A DNA stretch of 6,777 bases from Candidatus Cloacimonadota bacterium (GTDB taxonomy: Bacteria; Cloacimonadota; Cloacimonadia; Cloacimonadales; Cloacimonadaceae), in the NCBI GenBank assembly GCA_028703735.1, contig JAQVMI010000101.1:1-6777 (forward strand), read 5' to 3'. Under the pieces are notes generated by a model. That model worked only from the letters and a program-made list of their open reading frames with translations, did not search any database and was not told the DNA's origin. The translations under genes and the position numbers were made by a program. Shown piece after piece: positions 1-5,831 of the stretch (position 1 is its first letter; each line of letters opens with the position of its first letter).

Positions 1-210
1 CCGTATGCCTCCACCCGTAACAATAACCGAGGCAGGATTTATACGGCTTGTGATATCGCTGAAATTGTATTCCTGACGTCCTTCCTTCAGTTCCAGTTCG
101 AAACGGGAACGCACCAAAGAAAGATTGTCGTTATAAATAGTGATCCAATCCTCGGCAAATACCGGAATCAGGAGTAGGCAGATGGCTAAGCTCAATACGA
201 GACGTTTCAT
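1..210 (-). CDS. Secreted DUF4139-like protein, N-terminal part (cut by window edge)
   Basis: Seventy codons run from ATG at 210-208 off the left edge without a stop. Residues 1-19 form a classical signal peptide (MKR, then a leucine-rich hydrophobic core, ending PVFA before EDW), so the product is exported. The mature start reads roughly WITIYNDNLSLVR, then an ELELKEGRQEYNF stretch and INPASV. This matches my memory of the N-terminus of DUF4139-family proteins (a YN-x-LALVR strand, a G-x-N/E-x-x-x-F segment, then DP-x-SV); the function of that family is poorly defined. The start is fixed by a good ribosome site, AAAGGAG, 6 bases upstream. It lies 115 bases downstream of the histidine kinase stop, with a weak terminator and a possible own promoter between them, so it is probably a separate transcription unit. 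The family call rests on about 50 mature residues only. Confidence 0.7.
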   Translation of the reverse strand, partial: MKRLVLSLAICLLLIPVFAEDWITIYNDNLSLVRSRFELELKEGRQEYNFSDITSRINPASVIVTGGGIR

Positions 211-265
211 GGTTTTCTCCTTTACAGATATACAGCTTGCGAGCCTGTTATAAGCCCTTGCTGAC

Positions 266-294
266 AAGCTAATTTTCTTGCACTATGGTGTCAA
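266..294 (-). promoter_or_regulatory. Possible promoter for the DUF4139-like gene
   Basis: On the minus strand a perfect TTGACA box (294-289) is followed after 17 bases by TAGCTT (271-266), a poor match to TATAAT. It would place transcription start about 50 bases before the ATG at 210. The -35 match and spacing are good and the -10 is weak, so this is only a candidate. Confidence 0.25.
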
Positions 295-297
295 GCG

Positions 298-318
298 AAA
301 AAGGTGGTCTTCACCCCC
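298..318 (-). terminator. Weak intrinsic terminator after the histidine kinase
   Basis: Read on the minus strand, GGGGGTG (318-312), a five-base loop AAGAC, CACC (306-303) and then TTTTT (302-298). The stem has four firm pairs (GGTG/CACC), and G-U wobbles with the first U residues could lengthen it. It starts 7 bases after the kinase stop codon. Position and U-tract fit a terminator; the short stem argues for partial termination. Confidence 0.4.
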
Positions 319-325
319 TTATTTA

Positions 326-3304
326 CTATCCCCTACTTTCAGGATTCAAAGGTATGGTGAAAAATACTGTGGTTCCTTTCCCAACCTCGCTTTCTGCCCA
401 CAATCTGCCATTATGCCGATCGATGATCTTTTTTACAATAGCCAATCCGATTCCGGTACCCTCAAATTCGTTATCGCGGTGCAAACGCTGGAAGGCGACA
501 AAAATCTTCCCTACATACTGCATATCGAAGCCAACTCCGCTATCTTTAACGAAATAGATCACTTCGCTATCCGAAACCATGCTGCCTATCTGAATTCGCT
601 TATCTGTTTGGGGAAGAGTAAATTTTACCGCATTCTCCACCAGATTCTGCCATACCTGAGAGATTAAAGCAGCATCGGCAAAACAATCTGGCAGCGCGTC
701 TATCTGTAAACTGAAAAGTCCCGAAATCCTTCTATTAATCACTTCTCTGCATATAGTTTCTACCTGGTTCTGCATATTTACCGCTGAATATTTCAGTGAA
801 TCCCGGTTCAGTTTTGCAAGCTCTAACAGCTCTTTTATCAGAGTATCCATCCTATGCGCGGTGTACCTGATTGTATCGAATAGTTTCTTAGCTTCCACGC
901 TTAGTTCATCCCTGAAATCATCCATCAAGATATTGCAATACCCATCAATGGTTCTAAGGGGAGAGCGTAAATCGTGTGCAACAGTGTAGGAAAAAGTCTC
1001 CAGTTCCAAATTGGCAGCCTTAAGCTGTTCGGTGCGTTCTTCCACATTTTGTTCCAATTCTGCAGCATGCCCTCTAATCTGTTCTATCAATTGCAAATGA
1101 TGCAACACCATGGCAAGCTGATTGGAAAATTCCTGGGCAATTTCCTGATATTCTGCCGTAAACAATTCTTCCACATCGGAAGTAAACCACAGAAACCCTA
1201 CTATTTCATCCTGGATAATCATGGCATTATACATAAAGGATTTCATGCCATCTGCAATTAGCTTTGCCCTTATTGGCATATCCTTTGGTTCTGTATCCAA
1301 GGCAACCTGATTTAGGATTATTGTTCTTTTTTCTCTTAGTTCATCCAAAAAAGCCTGGCTGGGGATATAGGGATCTTTTGTTTGCAGGTAGGCGAATCCA
1401 TCTTGCGGCTTTAATAAAGCATCCACCTGCACCAAACCATCCCTTACTATGTTCACAGTTAGCACTGCAAAGGGAATAAGCATTTGCAGGTTTTCCACTG
1501 CTGCACTGCACACAGAATCGAAAGAGAGAGTTTCCAGCACTATGCTATCTAACTCGTGTAATATCTCTATGCGGTTTGCATAACGGTTCCGCTGTTCTTC
1601 TGCTAACTTACGCTGGGTGATATCCATGGTAATACCACCCAGAAGAATTTCACCATTGGGATTGGGTAAGGCAAATTTGGTGGTTTCGTGAAGATGTATG
1701 CTGCCGTCATTATAGAGCAGATCTTTCTCTATCAAAACCAAATTGCTCTCAATAGACTTCTGGTCTTCTTCAATAATTGCTTGCGCAAATTCCTGTGGAT
1801 ACACATCCAAAGGGGATTGACCGATATTAGTCCACCCGGAAAGATGGTTCTTTAGAAACTGGTTTGCATATAACAATCGGCTGTCTTTATCTTTAATAAA
1901 CGCTCCGCCAGGCAGGTTTTGCATAAACAGCTCGAAACGCAATTGGCTTTCCTGGATGGCTAAGTGATCTGCTATCCGCTCTGTAATATCCCGGACTACA
2001 GCCAGAATGCCACTTATCTTGCCGTCCTTGATAATGGGTGTGCTGCTTACCTCTACCTGCTTAATTTGTCCTTCGCTATTCAGCAATTCCATCTGATACA
2101 AGCGGGAACCCATAAACCCATTTTCTCTTTCCAAAGCGTGTTGTTTTAAAAGTTCTAAATATCCGGGAGTTACGTAGTTCAGCAGATTTACATTTGGCAA
2201 TTCCTCTTCGGAAACTCCAAAGAATTGCATGGCTTTTGCGTTTGCATAGGATACACCGACGGTTAGATTGTGAACTAAGATAATATCCTGAGCTGTTTCT
2301 GTAAGCAGTTTGTATTTAGTATTGCTTTCCTCCAAAGCTAATTCTACTTGTTTCCGCTGGGTGATATCAGAATATACACAATGGGTAGAGCGAAAGCTGC
2401 CATCTTCATTATAGACAATTTTACCCTCAAAATTTGCCAGTATCTGTTTGCCATCCTTCTTCTGCAGCAAAAGCTCTACACCCTCTACATAACCTGCTGC
2501 TTTGAAACGGGGAAAACTCACCTGAAATTTATCCCGTGATTCTGGTGCAAGAAATTCTGCAAAGTTTTTGCCGATAACCTCATCTAACTGATAACCAAGG
2601 TTTTGCAGCCAGGCATAATTAACCGATAAAATATTGCCATTAACATCCAGGGATTGATAGGCAATGGGTGCATTGTAATAAAGATCGCGAAATTGCTTTT
2701 CGTTGGTTTTAAGGATGTTTTGTTGCACACGAGTGTGTAGCCTGCGCGCTAACACTTGTCCAAACATAACCGTAGCCAAAGGAAAGATAATCATCACCGG
2801 AAGAGAAATTGTATTGATAACATCAAGGGCAACCTGTGATGGCATTAGTAACATCAGTTCCAGCATTGTGATGTGAGTTGCCAAACCCAATATGTAAAGC
2901 TCCCAAAACCCATAAGGTCGCTTCCATTTGTGATGCAGAGATCTCCACAATAAGCCCCAAAATGCAGAAGCCAATATAAGAGCGCAGCCTGTAAATGCTC
3001 CAGTTCCGCCCTGCCAAACTCTATATACAATAGCAATAGCTGCAGCAATGAAGGTGGGGATTACCCCAAAGAATAACCCTGTAACACTTAAAAGAACAGT
3101 GCGGGTGTCAATCAATATTCCCGGTCTTAACACCCAGGGATTAAGCATAATTGCCAAAACAGCCGCTCCAAAACTGAATCCTGTAATTACCCTGGATAGC
3201 CATATCTTGCGATATGTGTTAGTTGCAATTGCCTCGAAGATTATCCCCAAAGCCAAAAGCAGAGCGGCATTATACACTAATCCATGAAATATTCCCTGGT
3301 TCAT
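326..3304 (-). CDS. Membrane sensor histidine kinase: 5TM-LYT-like, 3x PAS, GAF, HisKA, HATPase
   Basis: A 992-residue hybrid-free sensor kinase predicted in the inner membrane. Residues 1-190 hold five or six hydrophobic segments resembling the 5TMR-LYT (LytS/YhcK) sensor, including NPWVLRPGILIDTRTV and a GG-TGAF-G loop. Three PAS/PAC modules follow at about 200-325, 330-445 and 455-570, each ending in DITQR or DITER. A GAF domain spans about 580-740, then a coiled coil (about 740-770). The kinase core has the H-box HDLRSPLR with phospho-accepting His777, N-box around Asn891, G1 DSGVGFD (921-927), an F-box FVAFQRLH and G2 GTGIGLAI (949-956). The core wording (HDLRSPLR, FQRLH, EFEGTGIGLAIVKKIIDRHNGR) is that of phytochrome-type kinases, but no bilin-binding phytochrome module is apparent, so the signal is unknown. 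It follows the response regulator gene by 41 bases, indicating one operon and a cognate pair. The start has only a weak ribosome site (AGGGTG, three bases away), but the next methionine is residue 53, inside the membrane domain. Confidence 0.93.
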   Translation of the reverse strand: MNQGIFHGLVYNAALLLALGIIFEAIATNTYRKIWLSRVITGFSFGAAVLAIMLNPWVLRPGILIDTRTVLLSVTGLFFGVIPTFIAAAIAIVYRVWQGGTGAFTGCALILASAFWGLLWRSLHHKWKRPYGFWELYILGLATHITMLELMLLMPSQVALDVINTISLPVMIIFPLATVMFGQVLARRLHTRVQQNILKTNEKQFRDLYYNAPIAYQSLDVNGNILSVNYAWLQNLGYQLDEVIGKNFAEFLAPESRDKFQVSFPRFKAAGYVEGVELLLQKKDGKQILANFEGKIVYNEDGSFRSTHCVYSDITQRKQVELALEESNTKYKLLTETAQDIILVHNLTVGVSYANAKAMQFFGVSEEELPNVNLLNYVTPGYLELLKQHALERENGFMGSRLYQMELLNSEGQIKQVEVSSTPIIKDGKISGILAVVRDITERIADHLAIQESQLRFELFMQNLPGGAFIKDKDSRLLYANQFLKNHLSGWTNIGQSPLDVYPQEFAQAIIEEDQKSIESNLVLIEKDLLYNDGSIHLHETTKFALPNPNGEILLGGITMDITQRKLAEEQRNRYANRIEILHELDSIVLETLSFDSVCSAAVENLQMLIPFAVLTVNIVRDGLVQVDALLKPQDGFAYLQTKDPYIPSQAFLDELREKRTIILNQVALDTEPKDMPIRAKLIADGMKSFMYNAMIIQDEIVGFLWFTSDVEELFTAEYQEIAQEFSNQLAMVLHHLQLIEQIRGHAAELEQNVEERTEQLKAANLELETFSYTVAHDLRSPLRTIDGYCNILMDDFRDELSVEAKKLFDTIRYTAHRMDTLIKELLELAKLNRDSLKYSAVNMQNQVETICREVINRRISGLFSLQIDALPDCFADAALISQVWQNLVENAVKFTLPQTDKRIQIGSMVSDSEVIYFVKDSGVGFDMQYVGKIFVAFQRLHRDNEFEGTGIGLAIVKKIIDRHNGRLWAESEVGKGTTVFFTIPLNPESRG

Positions 3305-3345
3305 TTACACCCTATATAAGCAGAGATAAATGTGTCTGCTGTAAA

Positions 3346-3786
3346 TTATACTGCTGGAGGCGGCTCGTTTGTTTCTAACCAATAATGCCCCAGATATTTT
3401 ATTGCTTCGGCAAACTGGTTAAAATCCACAGGTTTACGAACATAACTATTTACACCATTATCATAAGCAGAGATTAGATCTACAGCCTCTTTGGAGGAAG
3501 TAAGCACCACCACAGGTAAGCGACAGGTAATAGAATTCGCCCTTATCTGTTTCAGCACATCTATACCCCCAATTTTGGGTAGATTAAGATCCAGCAATAC
3601 CAAAACCGGCGGATTACAGGGCTGCCTGTCTGCAAAAGCACCTCTGCAAAACAGATAGTCCAGTGCCTCCGCTCCATCTTCCGCAACGTCCAATTTGGCT
3701 TTTATGTTACATTTTAGCAAGGCTCGTTTGGTTAGCTCCACATCACCTGAATTGTCTTCCACAAGTAGAATTGTTCGCATTTTCAT
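3346..3786 (-). CDS. Single-domain response regulator, Rcp1/CheY-like
   Basis: A 146-residue stand-alone receiver domain with no DNA-binding output, expected to be cytoplasmic and to take phosphate from the kinase encoded 41 bases downstream. Visible landmarks: ILLVEDN with the acidic pair Glu10-Asp11, phospho-acceptor Asp66 in LLDLNLP, switch Thr96 in VVVLTSS, and Lys118-Pro119 in YVRKPV. The insertion around ALDYLFCRGAFADRQ and the GIDVLKQIR and YLGHYWLE segments are typical of the Rcp1-type regulators that partner phytochrome-like kinases, and the adjacent kinase has that type of core. I chose the ATG at 3786 because AAGGAGG ends four bases before it. An in-frame ATG at 3780 (MRTILL) is ten bases from the same site and equally usable. 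The longer frame beginning at 3816 has no ribosome site and adds ten unconserved residues. Output is probably protein-protein interaction or phosphorelay. Confidence 0.93.
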   Translation of the reverse strand: MKMRTILLVEDNSGDVELTKRALLKCNIKAKLDVAEDGAEALDYLFCRGAFADRQPCNPPVLVLLDLNLPKIGGIDVLKQIRANSITCRLPVVVLTSSKEAVDLISAYDNGVNSYVRKPVDFNQFAEAIKYLGHYWLETNEPPPAV

Positions 3787-3797
3787 TATTCCTCCTT
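3787..3797 (-). promoter_or_regulatory. Strong ribosome binding site that sets the response regulator start
   Basis: AAGGAGG at 3797-3791 on the minus strand, four bases before ATG 3786 and ten before ATG 3780. It rules against the upstream ATG at 3816, which this site would lie behind. Confidence 0.7.
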
Positions 3798-3834
3798 CAG
3801 AAATGCAGAACATCAATTCACGATTTATATAAAC

Positions 3835-3864
3835 TTAATAATCCTAAATATATGGCTTGATCAA
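3835..3864 (-). promoter_or_regulatory. Candidate promoter of the response regulator/kinase operon
   Basis: Minus-strand TTGATC (3864-3859), an 18-base spacer, then TATTAA (3840-3835). This predicts a leader of about 40 bases before the start at 3786. A TATATA lies further downstream (about 3826-3831) and is an alternative -10. The boxes are partial matches to sigma-70 consensus in AT-rich DNA, so confidence is low. Confidence 0.3.
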
Positions 3865-4046
3865 TGCAAATCTCACACGTGACAATGGCTTAATGAATAG
3901 TTTGCAACAAGTTACAAATCTCCTCAAGCTGCATTTGCATCATCTACGCAAGAATAGTGTAAGGCTTATACCTGCATAAGGTTTGTCAAGCTAAATCTTT
4001 GGCAGACAACAGCCCCCTTTTTTTCTATACTGCTGCCCTTGTGCTT
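3865..4046. other. Gene-free stretch upstream of the regulator operon
   Basis: No coding frame is supportable here. On the minus strand 4018-3961 reads like a degenerate arm of the inverted element found at 4208-4448: GGCTGTTG, about 18 extra bases, then TGACAAACCT, an imperfect 13-base palindrome (ACCT-TATGC-AGGT) and ATAAGCC. A run of five C and eight T (4013-4024) follows on the plus strand without a convincing stem. The motif CACGTGACA (3876-3884) recurs in related form near 5303 and 5442. Confidence 0.45.
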
Positions 4047-4101
4047 CCCTAACGTTTCCCTAATGGCGTTATGGAAGTATTAGGGAATCGTTATGGCAGC
4101 A
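4031..4101. repeat. Nested inverted repeat with CCCTAAT motifs
   Basis: TAACGTTTCCCTAAT (4050-4064) pairs with ATTAGGGAATCGTTA (4079-4093), 14 of 15 bases complementary, loop 14 bases. An outer pair TGCTGCC (4031-4037) and GGCAGCA (4095-4101) encloses it. CCCTAA occurs at 4047 and 4058, 11 bases apart. The same CCCTAAT vocabulary reappears at 5171-5223 on the other side of the repeat island. Confidence 0.6.
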
Positions 4102-4144
4102 CTACAGAAATAAGCTAACAAGGAATAAGGGCAACCTAAAAAAC

Positions 4145-4156
4145 ATTATGGGATAA
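4145..4156 (+). repeat. Flanking 12-bp direct repeat, left copy
   Basis: ATTATGGGATAA, identical to 5236-5247. The two copies sit just outside the block formed by the inverted element and the palindromic array, each on the array side of a CCCTAAT cluster. Whether they are remains of a duplicated target or part of a larger dispersed repeat cannot be told here. Confidence 0.5.
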
Positions 4157-4207
4157 TCTGGATAATTACATCCACTATTGGTGTTCTTGTTCAAGCCTTT
4201 ATGGGCG

Positions 4208-4448
4208 CAGGCTGTTGACAAAGTCTACTTTAAAGTTCCGCAGGAACGAAATATCTTAGCCTGGGGTGTAAACCCCAGGAAGATGGTTAGGATGTAGCAA
4301 ACCCCTTGCGGGTGACATAGTTCAATCTAACAAGATTTTATAACATCTTTGTGTCGCCTCTCCAGGGCTTACAATTGCTCCAATCTGATCCTGAGGTTCA
4401 CACCTCAGGCTAATATCTTTCACCTCTGCGAGGTTTGTCAACAGCCTG
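4208..4448. repeat. 241-bp inverted-repeat element with paired hairpins
   Basis: Bounded by perfect 15-base inverted ends: CAGGCTGTTGACAAA (4208-4222) and TTTGTCAACAGCCTG (4434-4448). Inside each arm, going inward, comes a 13-base palindrome with a 5-3-5 layout (GTTCC-GCA-GGAAC at 4235-4247; on the minus strand ACCTC-GCA-GAGGT at 4434-4422), then a GAAA-rich linker ending TTAGC, then a 20-base hairpin with 8-bp stem and 4-base loop (4260-4279 and 4390-4409). The two large stems differ at one base pair by a compensating G-C to A-T exchange. The centre holds two more short hairpins, ACCC-CTTGC-GGGT (4302-4313 region) and one near 4357-4369. No coding frame is present. It abuts the palindromic array at 4447. 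Confidence 0.75.
4260..4279 (+). repeat. 8-bp-stem hairpin, left arm of the inverted element
   Basis: CCTGGGGT, loop GTAA, ACCCCAGG. The partner in the other arm (4409-4390, minus strand) is CCTGAGGT, loop GTGA, ACCTCAGG. Confidence 0.75.
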
Positions 4449-4894
4449 AGCCCTGGGACGACATTTCAGATAGCATTTCCCGCACAAAGATACCATCATA
4501 GTCCCATCGGGACGATATTTAAGATAGCAATCATCCGGTTTTATCATGGTTTGGTTGAGTCCCAGCGGGACGACATTTCAGATAGCATTTCCCGCACAAA
4601 GATACCATCAGAGTCCCAGCGGGACGACATTTCAGATAGCAATCATCCGGTTTTATCATGGTTTGGTTGAGTCCCAGCGGGACGACATTTCAGATAGCAT
4701 TTACCGCACGAAGATACCATCATAGTCCCATCGGGACGATATTTAAGATAGCAATCATCCGGTTTTATCATGGTTTGGTTGAGTCCCAGCGGGACGACAT
4801 TTTAGATAGCATTTCCCGCACAAAGATACCATCAGAGTCCCAGCGGGACGACATTTCAGATAGCAATCATCCGGTTTTATCATGGTATGGTTGA
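4447..4894 (+). repeat. Two 224-bp higher-order repeats inside the array
   Basis: 4447-4670 and 4671-4894 are near-identical. In both, the second unit carries the ATC loop with GATATTTAAGATAG and the fourth carries AGC with GACATTTCAGATAG. The first unit of each ends CATCATA and the third CATCAGA. This shows duplication in steps: 54+58, then 112, then 224 bp. Confidence 0.85.
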
Positions 4895-4982
4895 GTCCCA
4901 TCGGGACGACATTTTAGATAGCATTTCCACGCCACCCAAAAAACTTTGTGATGGTTTATCTAAAATGCCGTCCCGATGGGAC
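4895..4982. repeat. Polarity-switch hairpin of the array
   Basis: The last plus unit (4895-4920) and the first minus unit (4957-4982) form 26-base arms that are complementary except at one position, around a 36-base centre (4921-4956) containing an A6 run. Within each arm the 13-base palindrome can also fold alone, so cruciform and small-hairpin states compete. Confidence 0.8.
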
Positions 4983-5104
4983 TCTAATGCATATCTGTGG
5001 CAACTTTGCTATCTAAAATATCGTCCCGAAGGGACTCTAATGCATGTCTGTGACCACGTTGCTACCTAAAATGCCGTCCCGATGGGACTCTAATGCATGT
5101 CTGA

Positions 5105-5116
5105 TGCCCAAGGGCA
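5105..5116. repeat. Short hairpin beyond the array
   Basis: TGCCC-AA-GGGCA, five-base stem and two-base loop, 16 bases after the last array palindrome. It has no following U-tract on the plus strand. Significance is uncertain. Confidence 0.35.
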
Positions 5117-5170
5117 ATGCAGATCACTTCGTCACATCACTTTTTCACCTCTTTTTGAAATCTCTATGAT

Positions 5171-5223
5171 TGCTAATCATCCTCTAATCATTCACTAATG
5201 ATTCCCTAATCGAATTAGAGAAT
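5171..5223 (+). repeat. 11-bp phased CTAAT repeats ending in a palindrome
   Basis: Four units of 11 bases, each with CTAAT at the same place: TGCTAATCATC (5171), CTCTAATCATT (5182), CACTAATGATT (5193), CCCTAATCGAA (5204). The last overlaps an inverted repeat, ATTCCCTAAT (5201-5210) with ATTAGAGAAT (5214-5223), nine of ten pairs, loop three bases. Spacing equals about one helical turn. Confidence 0.7.
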
Positions 5224-5235
5224 AGCTAAAATTTT

Positions 5236-5247
5236 ATTATGGGATAA
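5236..5247 (+). repeat. Flanking 12-bp direct repeat, right copy
   Basis: ATTATGGGATAA, identical to 4145-4156, lying outside the array and just after the 11-bp phased repeats. Confidence 0.5.
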
Positions 5248-5497
5248 CTAAATTTCATAGGCATTTCTAAAAGAATGGCTTATATTGTATTTCAGATTGC
5301 AACGTGACAACGAAATCTGCAAATTGTGCAGCGAAATCTGCAAACTGTCGCATCCTTATGCATCGTAGGACATCCTTCACAAGACCAATTTGAGTGTTTT
5401 TGACAGGATTTCTGCAAATAAGATCACCGAAAATTGCAATTCGTGACAGCATTTATGCAAATCAATTCAGCATGAAGTGCTTATTTTGATTTATCAG
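5248..5497. other. Gene-free stretch with short recurrent motifs
   Basis: No credible gene. It holds a 21-bp tandem duplication (5311-5352) and two copies of a loose motif ATTGCAA-(TT)-CGTGACA (5296-5309 and 5433-5448), plus several ATCTGCAAA/TTCTGCAAA copies (about 5315, 5336, 5410). The related CACGTGACA and TGCAAATC words at 3865-3884 suggest one degenerate dispersed repeat family on both sides of the island. Confidence 0.4.
5311..5352 (+). repeat. 21-bp tandem duplication
   Basis: CGAAATCTGCAAATTGTGCAG (5311-5331) is followed directly by a copy beginning CGAAATCTGCAAACTGT (5332-5352); the first 17 bases differ at one position. It encodes a repeated QFADF only in an open frame that I do not believe is a gene. 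Confidence 0.65.
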
Positions 5498-5685
5498 TCA
5501 ATGAGATAGTACTACACTCACCTGCATCCAGTAGACCGGTACAGAATCATCGTCTCTCTGAATCTGCCACGTCAAGCTGAGTTTTATCGGAATACCATGG
5601 TAGTTACCTGGTTATTAAATCCTCCACTCTGACTATGATCGGTAAATGCCTCTCCCATAACTGAATTAGTAAACCAAAACGCATC
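5498..5685 (-). pseudogene. Frameshifted remnant of an unrecognised protein C-terminus
   Basis: Two overlapping minus-strand frames read like one broken protein. From 5685 the frame gives DAFWFTNSVMGEAFTDHSQS then GGFNNQ before running out at 5584. From 5611 another frame gives GNYHGIPIKLSLTWQIQ, RDDDSVPVYWMQVSVVLSH and a stop at 5500-5498. A single-base indel near 5608 would join them into about 62 residues with a balanced, protein-like composition. A stop (TAA) sits directly before the Asp codon at 5685, and no intact upstream reading frame continues it. I do not recognise the family. Composition alone is weak evidence. Confidence 0.3.
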
Positions 5686-5819
5686 TTACTTTGTCGATTA
5701 TTACTTAGAATTGAACATACTTTACTTATAAGAGTACCCAGTGTATATAGCAGAATTGGTAACCATTTGAATAATTCTATTTCATATCCATAGGTGGATT
5801 CAACAGATTCGTCGTTTAT
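5604..5819 (-). other. Open stretch of 71 codons without a usable start
   Basis: A minus-strand frame is open from 5819 to a stop at 5606-5604, with hydrophobic content (around LFKWLPILLYTLGTLI) but no start codon until ATG 5684, which would give only 26 residues. It overlaps the 5498-5685 remnant in another frame. Both cannot be ancestral coding frames over the shared part. It is listed so that the region is described, and I do not call it a gene. Confidence 0.15.
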
Positions 5820-5831
5820 TCAACAAAGACA

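Larger units (their letters stand above)
4447..5088. repeat. REP/BIME-like array of 12 palindromic units
   Basis: The unit core is GTCCC-NNN-GGGAC (5-bp stem, 3-base loop AGC, ATC or TTC) followed by GAYATTTNAGATAGCA. Nine plus-oriented units start near 4447, 4501, 4559, 4613, 4671, 4725, 4783, 4837 and 4895. They alternate a 54-bp form (linker beginning TTTCCCGCAC) and a 58-bp form (linker beginning ATCATCCGG), giving four copies of a 112-bp dimer. The first unit has lost its left stem (GAGCCCTGGGAC). Three minus-oriented units have palindromes at 4970-4982, 5023-5035 and 5076-5088 with a 53-bp period. There is no gene; open frames across it are by-products of the repeat. Layout resembles REP elements grouped as BIMEs, which in other bacteria are mobilised by RAYT (IS200/IS605-like) transposases. 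No such gene is in this window. Confidence 0.88.

Noticed and set aside
278..667. Plus-strand open frame of 129 codons
   Set aside because: It lies antisense to the HATPase end of the histidine kinase, whose conserved motifs prove the minus-strand frame.
3346..3816. Longer response regulator starting at 3816 (MMFCISEGG)
   Set aside because: The strong AAGGAGG lies downstream of that ATG and would be read as codons; the receiver domain begins at MKMRTILL.
4001..4037. Plus-strand terminator at the C5T8 run
   Set aside because: GGCAG and CTGCC flank the run instead of preceding the T-tract, so no stem directly adjoins it, and no plus-strand gene lies upstream.
4658..5069. Open frames of 78 and 60 codons across the array
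   Set aside because: They are translations of the tandem repeat itself (recurring SQRDD/SPSG words), with starts inside repeat units and no ribosome sites.
4447..5088. CRISPR array
   Set aside because: The palindromic core recurs regularly, but the intervening sequences are themselves repeated (two alternating linkers), orientation flips near 4940, and no cas genes are present. A CRISPR needs unique spacers and one polarity.
5267..5452. Minus-strand open frame of 61 codons
   Set aside because: It has no ribosome site, the middle is the 21-bp duplication (QFADF twice), and the rest overlaps the recurrent CGTGACA words. It is better explained as repeat DNA.
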